This document shows positions 17,950 to 25,874 of a stretch of DNA of 64,000 nucleotides, in pieces. The position numbers and the translations under genes are program-made. The notes under the pieces were generated by a model. The model worked only from the letters and a program-made list of their open reading frames with translations, searched no databases and was not told the origin of the DNA. Source of the stretch: Kiritimatiellota bacterium (GTDB taxonomy: Bacteria; Verrucomicrobiota; Lentisphaeria; Oligosphaerales; JAADHN01); assembly GCA_013151865.1 (NCBI GenBank), contig JAADHN010000111.1, positions 1 to 64,000 on the forward strand, given 5' to 3'. The stretch's first letter is position 1. Every line of letters starts with the position of its first letter.

Positions 17950-19350
17950 TCACGCACCGGAATAAACAGCCAAACGGCGAATGATGGGCATGGCGGTCGC
18001 GCAAGAGACCGAGAGTCGTACCCTGGAAACGACTGCCGGCTCGACCCTCTGAATCCTCTTATGTCCCACCGAGGCGCCCGTGCAGAGTTCTCGCCACTCC
18101 CCGTCCGTTGTCATTCCGTCGACCCGATAGCGGCGAATTCGTTCGCCGCGGACAATGTCTTCCATGATCACCACATGATCGACCTTCTTGACTCCCCCCA
18201 GGTTCAGGTCAAGTTCATTCCCTTCGCCCCGGATCTCGCCCACCGGCCGGCCGAACAGGCGCCGCACCCGCCGGCCGAAATCCTCGAGCCGTCGAATGTC
18301 CGATTCCGGAATGGTCCCGTCGGGTTTCACCACGGCGCCGATCACCAGATTGCAATTCCGCCCAACAGACGTGTAATAGAGGTCGATGAGTTCATCGCCG
18401 GTATAGGCGCCATGATCCTGCCCGGGACGCCAGAACCAATTGTGCACGCCTCGCGCCCCCCGCAAGGGCACGTCCACCATCCCCGGCGACCAATATGTTC
18501 CATCCGGATCGCCGTGCTCGAGCAGTTCCACCGGCCATCGATTGTGGCTCACGCCCACGCCGTGATCGGGCATCGTAGCCCAGCATGGATATCCCGCATA
18601 CCCTTTTTCGTTGCCGATCCAGCGGATGTCGGCACGGGCGCTGCTACTGTAAAACAAACTGTTCGGCTGGTACTTTTCGAAAATTGGCAGAACGTCGGGG
18701 CCGCCCTCGTCGGGGGTTTTCACCCCGGCATCGAACCAAATCTCCAGTAGCTCACCGTACCGACTGCACAATTCTTCGGTCATCTTTTCGGCAATCCGAT
18801 TGAACGCCCGTTGCTTGGCGGTCCCTTTGCCTTTGCCCCAGTCCACGTAATGTCCCCAAACGGTCTGGTAAACATTGCGATGGGTACTCAGGTACAGGCC
18901 CGGCCGAAGGCCCGCAGCCCGGCACGATGCGACAAAATCCCCCACGATGTCCCCCTTGCCGTCGCGCCATGCGGCCTGTTTCAGTCCATACGGATACAGG
19001 TCGCTCTGCCATTGCAGAAACCCATTGAAATGCGTGGCGGTGAAGATCGCGTATCGGGCCCCGGCGCCCCGGGCCGCCGCAGCCCACTGGTCGGTGTCCA
19101 GACGAGACGGATCGTAGAGGCGCGGATCAAACACCTTCTGAACCGCATTGTTCGGAGCAAGGTCGCCAGCCACCACGGGCATGTCCAAGTGGAAAATCAC
19201 CCCGATTTCACAGTCTTGCCATTCAACCTGGGCCCGGGACGGCCTTCCGGACGTCCCCACTTTTCCACTCACGGCCCCCAGCCCCAACACCGGCCAACTT
19301 CCCGCGGCCAAGGCGCCACCGCTCTGAAGAAACAGGCGTCTTGTCATCAT
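17950..19350 (-). CDS. Tat-exported GH29 alpha-L-fucosidase-like glycosidase
   Basis: 466-aa protein with a twin-arginine signal (MMTRRLFLQSGGALAAGSW, RR-x-F-L) for folded export. The rest is a GH29-type TIM barrel: HFNGFLQW, LYLSTHRN, and the likely nucleophile Asp207 in LLEIWFDAG. A C-terminal beta domain follows (about 380-466). Bacterial GH29 enzymes release L-fucose from glycans; substrate specificity here is unknown. Start: first of two ATGs at 19350, overlapping the stop of the Fe-S flavoenzyme gene as ATGA, so the two are co-translated. This is an odd pairing, since one product is exported and the other is cytosolic. Confidence 0.85.
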   Translation of the reverse strand: MMTRRLFLQSGGALAAGSWPVLGLGAVSGKVGTSGRPSRAQVEWQDCEIGVIFHLDMPVVAGDLAPNNAVQKVFDPRLYDPSRLDTDQWAAAARGAGARYAIFTATHFNGFLQWQSDLYPYGLKQAAWRDGKGDIVGDFVASCRAAGLRPGLYLSTHRNVYQTVWGHYVDWGKGKGTAKQRAFNRIAEKMTEELCSRYGELLEIWFDAGVKTPDEGGPDVLPIFEKYQPNSLFYSSSARADIRWIGNEKGYAGYPCWATMPDHGVGVSHNRWPVELLEHGDPDGTYWSPGMVDVPLRGARGVHNWFWRPGQDHGAYTGDELIDLYYTSVGRNCNLVIGAVVKPDGTIPESDIRRLEDFGRRVRRLFGRPVGEIRGEGNELDLNLGGVKKVDHVVIMEDIVRGERIRRYRVDGMTTDGEWRELCTGASVGHKRIQRVEPAVVSRVRLSVSCATAMPIIRRLAVYSGA

Positions 19351-21428
19351 TGGACATCCCGTTTTTTCTCGGAGATGATCGGCGGCTGTTGGCAGAGCTT
19401 CCGGACCTGCCACGCCAACGCGCCGGTCGGACATTGCCCGACGCAACGCCGGGCCGTATCGAGCGAAAGGGCGTCGGCCCACGGCAAGCGGAAAGGAGGC
19501 GCGACGCGGGCTTGGAAACCTCGGCGCACAACGGCCAGCCCCGGCCGTTCCCCGGCCTTTTCCGCGATCGCGGTACAACGTCCGCAAAGAATGCACTTCC
19601 CCGATTCCCAGACAATTTCAGGATGCGACAAGTCGCGAACCATTGCCCGACGCTCACCCCGAAAAGCCCCGGCATGGACGGCGTATTCTGCCGCCAGATC
19701 ACGCAGGTCGCAGTTCCGTCGTTTCCCACAGGCGCATTGCAGGCAACGCGCCGCCTCTCGAACGGCGTGGTCGCTGGAAAGCGTGGGCTGAGTCTCCGCG
19801 AACGGTGCCTCCGACAACCGAGGCCGGTCTTCCAGGCGGACCCGCCCGTACTCGGCGGCGCCGAGCCGAAGTTGGGCTCGCTCATCGTCCGTCAGGCGAC
19901 CGAGGCGGTGCTGATAGCGCTGCACACGGCCTGTGACCGGCTTGCCTCGCACAAACTGATCGACGGCAACCGCCACCGCACTGCCGGAAGCCACGGCACG
20001 CACCGCCGCGCCTGGGCCCTCCACCATTTCGCCGGCGACGAACACGCCCGGCACTCGGGTCTCGCCGGTGTCCGCATTCACTTGGACCCGACCGTCTCGC
20101 AACGGCAACCCCAACTGCCGCAAGGGTGCGGCCTCGACGCGGCGCTCGGGCGCAAGCAGGACGCGGTGGACCGTCCAATCCACCGTGTCCCCCTCAGCGG
20201 TCGACACACTCACGCGAAATGTGCCCCCACCCGTCGACTCCACGCCGCGAACCACGGCCCCGGCCGACAATTCCACTCCCTCTTTCAGGGCACTCTCCAC
20301 CTGCTCGGGGAACGCCGTCATGCGTCTCCGCGGCTTGTCGGAAATCAAGTGCACAAGCCCGACCCCCAACCGCACCAGACACCGCGCGGCACTCACCGCC
20401 GCGCTTCCGGCTCCAACGACCGCGGCGCTGGTCCCTGTCTCCGCGCCCACCGCCCCCACCCGCCCCTCCGAAAGCTTCCGTAAGAAAGTCCATGCGGATT
20501 CCGCAGGGGCCTCACCGCCGTCCTTTCGCTCGAGCGCCGCTCCCGCAGTTGCAGTCGGAACGGGGACCGCCCCCAAAGCAAGCACAACTGCGTCGTGGCT
20601 ACGGCGGAGTTCGTTCAGTTCTGTGCCCGTCTCAATACGCCGGCCAAAACAAAACTTCACTCCGATTTGCGCGAGACGAGCTGTCTCCACATCGAGTGCC
20701 GACCGAGGCAAACGAAAACGAGGCAGTGCGAACCGCAGCAGGCCGCCCGGCGCCGTCTCCGCTTCGAAAACCGTGCACGCGTGCCCCGCCCGACGCAAGA
20801 ACCAAGCCGCGGTCAGACCGGCAGGTCCGGCACCCACGATTGCCACGCGACAACCCGAGTCGGGGACGCGACAACCCGAAACGGACGCCGACTGTCCACC
20901 CACCCACCGTTCGATGTCCCGAATCGCCACGGCAGCATCTGCGCTCCGACGGCGACAGGCCCGCTCGCAATACCGCGGGCAGATTCGACCCAAAACGCCG
21001 ACCAACGGAAACGCCGACCAAACCGTCTGCAGGGCATCTCCAACCGCCCCCCTCTGGATCGCCGCCAACACGTTCGGCACGTCCAGTCCCGCGGGACATG
21101 CCGACGCACAAGGCGCCTCACACTCGCCGACGTGGTCCGAAAGCAACAATTCCAGAGCTGTTCGGCGTGCAGCGTGCACCTCGTCCGAATCGCTTTCGAT
21201 CTCCATGCCTTCCTCGACACGGGCGGCGCAGGCCGGCAAGAAACCGCGACGGCCCCGGATGCGGACCACACACACAAAACAGCTCGTCAGCGGCGCAAAC
21301 CCGGCCATCCGGCACAGTGCCGGGATGCGAATCCCGGCCCGTTGCGCCGCGTCTATAACCGTGAAACCACGCGGCGCCGCCACGCGGCGCCCGTCGATGA
21401 CAACATTCACATGTTCGTCGGTCGTCAT
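19347..21428 (-). CDS. Fe-S flavoprotein oxidoreductase (2Fe-2S + GltD-like + 4Fe-4S)
   Basis: 693-aa cytosolic electron-transfer protein. The N terminus (about 1-90) is a NuoG-like 2Fe-2S domain (ALC...SCFVC...PAC). Next is a cysteine-rich GltD/DPD-type domain (ECEAPCASACPAG, RICPRYCERAC). The FAD domain has VAIVGAGPAGLTAAWFL and the NAD(P) domain has AAVVGAGSAAVSAA. The C terminus has further cysteine sets (CLQCACG, CILCGRC, GQCPTGAL). The architecture resembles NADH- or formate-linked diaphorase subunits; the electron partner is not encoded nearby. A 7-residue repeat, SGCRVPD then SGCRV, lies in the linker before the FAD domain. The ATG at 21428 was chosen because earlier codons are not protein-like. 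Confidence 0.85.
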   Translation of the reverse strand: MTTDEHVNVVIDGRRVAAPRGFTVIDAAQRAGIRIPALCRMAGFAPLTSCFVCVVRIRGRRGFLPACAARVEEGMEIESDSDEVHAARRTALELLLSDHVGECEAPCASACPAGLDVPNVLAAIQRGAVGDALQTVWSAFPLVGVLGRICPRYCERACRRRSADAAVAIRDIERWVGGQSASVSGCRVPDSGCRVAIVGAGPAGLTAAWFLRRAGHACTVFEAETAPGGLLRFALPRFRLPRSALDVETARLAQIGVKFCFGRRIETGTELNELRRSHDAVVLALGAVPVPTATAGAALERKDGGEAPAESAWTFLRKLSEGRVGAVGAETGTSAAVVGAGSAAVSAARCLVRLGVGLVHLISDKPRRRMTAFPEQVESALKEGVELSAGAVVRGVESTGGGTFRVSVSTAEGDTVDWTVHRVLLAPERRVEAAPLRQLGLPLRDGRVQVNADTGETRVPGVFVAGEMVEGPGAAVRAVASGSAVAVAVDQFVRGKPVTGRVQRYQHRLGRLTDDERAQLRLGAAEYGRVRLEDRPRLSEAPFAETQPTLSSDHAVREAARCLQCACGKRRNCDLRDLAAEYAVHAGAFRGERRAMVRDLSHPEIVWESGKCILCGRCTAIAEKAGERPGLAVVRRGFQARVAPPFRLPWADALSLDTARRCVGQCPTGALAWQVRKLCQQPPIISEKKRDVQ

Positions 21429-22052
21429 ACGAATCGTTTTACAGCACTGTTGAAGAACGGACTGTCCCCGATCCACGCCGAAGATGGATGAGAACCGGAC
21501 GCACAAAGCGGAGCCCCGGGCCCAAGTCGGAACGCCGCACCCCTACCATGATCGTCGTTTCGACGATTTCCACCGTGCCCCGTGTCTTTCCGATGCCGGC
21601 GTCCCCCGGTTGGTTTTCTTGTGTGCGGAACGCCGGCGGAGCAGTCGACCATGGCGCCCCGGCCCCAAGCCGCCGCAGGACGGCCCCCGTGCCCGAATGT
21701 CGTGCGAAATCCGCAACGGAAGCCCGGTTGCCGCCTGCCACTCACGTCGGTTCAGGATGATCGACAAGCACGAGCGCCGCCCGGTCGCCACCGGTCAGTC
21801 TTGCGGGGCAAACGGCCGAGACGACCGCCTCCAGGCGCGTCCCTAATGCACCGGCGGCGCTCTCTGGTGCCGGAGGTCCCCGCCGCAAGCAACCCGTTGC
21901 CCTTGATCGCCGGATTGTCCTGCGGAAACCGCGAAGAGACCGTATATTCCCATTGGAAAAACAGGTCCTGTCGTATGACGAGTTGCTTGAGGATCTGGAG
22001 ACTTCCGAGCAGGAAGCCCTCCCAATAAACTTGCCCGAGATTGGAGGCCAAG
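21429..22052. other. Divergent intergenic region
   Basis: 624 bases between the Fe-S flavoenzyme gene (-) and the beta-helix gene (+). A TTG-started frame at 21953 reads an acidic peptide (LSYDELLEDLETSEQEALP) that runs into the next gene in another frame; it is unsupported. A hairpin, GCGG-AAA-CCGC, lies near 21925. Otherwise nothing is recognised. Confidence 0.4.
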
Positions 22053-25000
22053 ATGAGTTTCATACGAATGGGTTGCGGTCTCGGCGTCGCGCTTTTCACG
22101 ACCGTCCTGTCGGCGGGGGAGAACGCTCCCGGCGCGTCGCCGCATGTTTTCCGGGCCATGGATCCTGTCGCCCCGGACGACACCGTCCTCGTTGCCGGGG
22201 CCGGCTTCGGCAACGGCCCCACGGTGGAACTCGCTCACTTGGAACGCACTGACGCAGGTGATCCGCCGGGCCGCTTGGTCTGGCCGACCCGGTCCCGAAC
22301 AGTTCGCCCTGCCGTGGTTCAACCGTCGGACGAGTCCCTCAAATTCGTGGTGCCCGCGAGCTTCCCGCCGGGTGCGTGGGTATTCCGTGTCCGCCGGGAA
22401 TCCGGCGAAACGTCCGCCCTGGTCCGTCTCAACTGCCCGACCGTATATTGGAGTCAGGGCGACATCGGCAAAAGCGCCGCCTCGCCCGGAGGTTGGCTGC
22501 GGGTTTTCGGACGTTGCGTGGCGCGTCCCCCGGCCAACCCGGTGCTCTTCTTGCGGCAGGCCTCGGGGACGCGAACGCTACGGTTGATCGCCGAGGGCCC
22601 GGACCGCTGGTCGCTCCGGGCCGAACTCCCTGCCGACATTGCGCCGGGCCGGTGGCGTGTTTGGGTTCACAACGGCAGCGGCGGTCCCGCAGGTTGGACC
22701 GATGCGGGAGTAATCCAAATCTCTTTGCAAAAGAAGTGGCCGGACAAGGTATTCAATGTCCGAGACTTCGGCGCGGCAGGACGGGGCGAAGTGGGGGATG
22801 CCGTCGCGGTCCTGTCCGCCATCGAGGCGGCGGGAGCAAACGGCGGCGGCATCGTGTATTTCCCGCGCGGCCAGTATGCGATGCAGGATACGGTCAGTCT
22901 CCCGCCGAAAGTCGTTCTGCGCGGCGAAAAGCAGGCATGGGTCTCCCTGTTCTGGCCGGACACGAACGATCCTTACACCCTGGTGGAAGGCACAGGGCGC
23001 TTCGGCCTTGAAGAACTCACGTTGTACGCCAGCAACTACGTCCACGCCATCAAGGGCGCCACGGGACCGCCGGACTGGGGTCACGTGTTCCTGCGGCGGG
23101 TCCGCTTTCGAGGGGACCTTTACCGGGGACACCTCAAACCGGAACAGGTCGACGAACGTTTCCGGCGGTCGCTGCGTCTTTCCTCCGGCGGCGGCGACAC
23201 TGTCCGGCTTGGCGGTCCGGGCATCGTGATCACCGACTGCGACCTGTACGGCAGCGGACGCAGCCTCTTTCTGCTACACCCCCAAGGCGCTTATGTGGCA
23301 CGGAACACGTTTTACAACGGACGGTGGGGCTGGTACTCCATCAGCGGGAGCGACGGGGTAATCTTCGAGGACAACCAAATCGTCGGTGCGGACCTGATGT
23401 CCACCGGCGGCGGCCTCAACTGTCTATATGGCTGCACGTTCTCCCGGGACGTCTACTACGCCCGAAACCGCGTGCGCCTCTGCCACGGCTGGGATCGGGA
23501 GGCCATGACGACGGACGCCGGCGGCGCGGCGTACTACGGAAACGTCACGCGCGCAGACGGCAAACGCGTGATCCTGGCCGCTCCCGGCAAGTTCAGTATC
23601 CACGGCAACTGGGAAGGGGCCGGGGTGTTCATCCTGGGAGGAACGGGAATGGGCCAATACCGCGAAGTCCGCAGCGTCGACAAAAGCGGCACGACCGTGA
23701 CGGTCGACCGCCCCTGGGACGTGCCGCCGGACGCCTCCTCAGTCATCACCGTGACCATGATGCATCGCAACTACCTCTTCATCGGCAATCGGTTCGAGGA
23801 CTCAGGCATCGCGCTTCAATACTACGGCACCAGTATCGGACACGTGGCCGAGGGCAACACTTCGGAACGCGCGGGCGGCTTTTACAATTCAGGACGCTGG
23901 TACCACGGATTTCAGCCGAGTTGGTACTGCCAGTTTCTGGACAACCGGATTATCGAGGGCAACGGGTATCGATTCGGCCCGAACAACGCCACGGCGGCCG
24001 GCGACTCTTTTCTCGGGACCCTGGGAGCCCAACGCTTCGAGAATAAGTACCCGCTTGCCTACTGCACCGTTCATCGCGGAAATCACCTGGAGAACAACGC
24101 CCTGATTCGAATCCGCGGCATCAAACCCGATGCGCCCGGGGTGCGAGACGTCATCATCGAGCACAACACTGTCGAGAATGCCGACACCGGGCTGTACGTC
24201 GACAAAGGATGCGTCGGTGTATGGGTCCGAAAAAACACTTTTCGCAACGTGACACACCCGCGCTTCGACGCGGCGGCCCAGGAAAAACAGGCCGCCGCAC
24301 GCCGGGCTGCAATCTTGGAAAAACGGGGGCCGGCGGCACGGTACACATTCGACCGATTACTGGGACGCCTGGTCCCGGACGAGTCCGGAAACGGCTTCTC
24401 CGGATACGCGGGGCGCAATGTCCGATTCACGCAGGGCGTGCGGGGGCAGGCCCTCGATCTGGACGGGCGCGGTTTCGTCACAGTGAACGATGACGCCGTG
24501 TTGCGCTTTCCGCAACTGACCATTACCGCCTGGGTCCTCCCAACCGAGTCCGCGGGACGTTGGGGGATCGTGGCCAAACGCACCAGTGGGACGATCTGCC
24601 CGTACGTACTTGCCATTCGCGACAACCGCCCGACGTTCGAAGCCACCGACACGGACGGCAAATGGAGTTACAACCTGATTGGACCGCCCGTCGTTCGTCC
24701 CAACCAATGGAATTTCATCGCGGTGACCGTAGTGGAAGGAAAAAGCGTGCAGCTTTACTGCAACGGCAAGCCGGCAGGGAGCAAGGCGGTGGATAAGCCG
24801 ATCGTGACCACGAATCAACCGCTGACCATCGGCTACGAAGCCTGGGGCGGCAAGCCGGCGAATCCGAAGCACAGCGGGAACTTTCGGGGGCGAATCGATG
24901 AGGTCGCCATCTGGCCCCGGGCCCTCTCCCCCGCAGAAATTGCTGCGGAGTTCGGCAAGCTGGCCGGCGCGGCCCGGGAGGCCAATGCCCGGATCACGGC

Positions 25001-25586
25001 CGAAGCGAAGGCACGGGCGGAACGGCTCAAACAGCTCGGACACCGGGTCGAACATTCGCTTGGCATTTCCTGGAAACCGGTCGCGATCGAAACCTTCGAC
25101 AAGATCACGGCGCTTGGTCCCGACTGGCTCACTTTGCGGGGAAAATGGACCGTCGCCAACGGCAGACTGCACTGCGACAACACGAGTTTCCTGGCTCTTG
25201 CCAAACCGATTCGCCTCCCCGTCCGCATCGAGTTCGACTGCCGTTCGGAGCGCCCGGGAGATATGACCGCGTTTTGGGGGACCCGCAAAGACGCCTACAA
25301 AGGCGGGTATTTCGTGGGGTTTGCCTCAAACGGCAATACCGCCAACAAACTGCTTCGACTGGGCAAAGAAGTGAAGCGGACAACGCAACCGCTGGCGAAA
25401 CCTGGAAAGTGGGCCCATGTCATTGTCCACATTCTTGATGACGGCCGCATCCAGTTGTTGGTGAACGGCAAGCCTGCGCTCGAGTGGCGCGATCCAAACC
25501 CGGTGCTCACCGGCGACACCGCCGGTGTCCTGGCATGGTCCGAAGCGGACTTCGACAATCTGGTTGTTTTCACCGCCGCCCAATGA
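22053..25586 (+). CDS. Large secreted beta-helix / LamG carbohydrate-active protein
   Basis: 1177-aa exported protein. The first 21 residues are a Sec signal (MSFIRMGCGLGVALFTTVLS, then AGENAP). Residues about 30-230 form beta-sandwich repeats. A pectate-lyase-superfamily start follows (VFNVRDFGAAGRGEVGDAV, GGIVYFPRGQY) with a long right-handed beta-helix to about 750. A LamG/concanavalin-like domain (LTITAWVLP, WNFIAVTV, GRIDEVAIWPRALSPAEIA) spans about 770-980. The C-terminal 180 residues resemble a DUF1080-type jelly roll. Such proteins cleave or bind polysaccharides outside the cell. The ATG at 22053 follows GGAGG; an in-frame TTG lies 12 bases earlier. No catalytic residues can be assigned. 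Confidence 0.82.
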   Translation: MSFIRMGCGLGVALFTTVLSAGENAPGASPHVFRAMDPVAPDDTVLVAGAGFGNGPTVELAHLERTDAGDPPGRLVWPTRSRTVRPAVVQPSDESLKFVVPASFPPGAWVFRVRRESGETSALVRLNCPTVYWSQGDIGKSAASPGGWLRVFGRCVARPPANPVLFLRQASGTRTLRLIAEGPDRWSLRAELPADIAPGRWRVWVHNGSGGPAGWTDAGVIQISLQKKWPDKVFNVRDFGAAGRGEVGDAVAVLSAIEAAGANGGGIVYFPRGQYAMQDTVSLPPKVVLRGEKQAWVSLFWPDTNDPYTLVEGTGRFGLEELTLYASNYVHAIKGATGPPDWGHVFLRRVRFRGDLYRGHLKPEQVDERFRRSLRLSSGGGDTVRLGGPGIVITDCDLYGSGRSLFLLHPQGAYVARNTFYNGRWGWYSISGSDGVIFEDNQIVGADLMSTGGGLNCLYGCTFSRDVYYARNRVRLCHGWDREAMTTDAGGAAYYGNVTRADGKRVILAAPGKFSIHGNWEGAGVFILGGTGMGQYREVRSVDKSGTTVTVDRPWDVPPDASSVITVTMMHRNYLFIGNRFEDSGIALQYYGTSIGHVAEGNTSERAGGFYNSGRWYHGFQPSWYCQFLDNRIIEGNGYRFGPNNATAAGDSFLGTLGAQRFENKYPLAYCTVHRGNHLENNALIRIRGIKPDAPGVRDVIIEHNTVENADTGLYVDKGCVGVWVRKNTFRNVTHPRFDAAAQEKQAAARRAAILEKRGPAARYTFDRLLGRLVPDESGNGFSGYAGRNVRFTQGVRGQALDLDGRGFVTVNDDAVLRFPQLTITAWVLPTESAGRWGIVAKRTSGTICPYVLAIRDNRPTFEATDTDGKWSYNLIGPPVVRPNQWNFIAVTVVEGKSVQLYCNGKPAGSKAVDKPIVTTNQPLTIGYEAWGGKPANPKHSGNFRGRIDEVAIWPRALSPAEIAAEFGKLAGAAREANARITAEAKARAERLKQLGHRVEHSLGISWKPVAIETFDKITALGPDWLTLRGKWTVANGRLHCDNTSFLALAKPIRLPVRIEFDCRSERPGDMTAFWGTRKDAYKGGYFVGFASNGNTANKLLRLGKEVKRTTQPLAKPGKWAHVIVHILDDGRIQLLVNGKPALEWRDPNPVLTGDTAGVLAWSEADFDNLVVFTAAQ

Positions 25587-25874
25587 GCCGACGCGCCCGA
25601 ACGCGCAACCGGGATCGGCGGGTCGCACGGAATTCCGTCCTCCGATCGATGCCGGGGCCCGCCGAAGGCGCTTCCAGCCCGACGCGTCCCGCAGGCAGCG
25701 CGGTCGCCGTGTTCCGATGGACACCGGCGCACGTCGTGGTTCGCCATCTCCAAATCGCGTGCGCCAAGCACTTCCACCGCGTGGGAGCTGGGCGGCGAAC
25801 GTGTTTTGAAAAGGCCCGTTCAATCCTGGCCCGAATCGAACCAGAGCGCGAAGCACCGCGGACGGGGCGCCGCC

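Noticed and set aside
21953-22252. TTG-started frame with acidic N terminus before the beta-helix gene
   Set aside because: The first 27 residues look plausible but the frame then enters the next gene out of phase and becomes Arg-rich; no ribosome site was seen.
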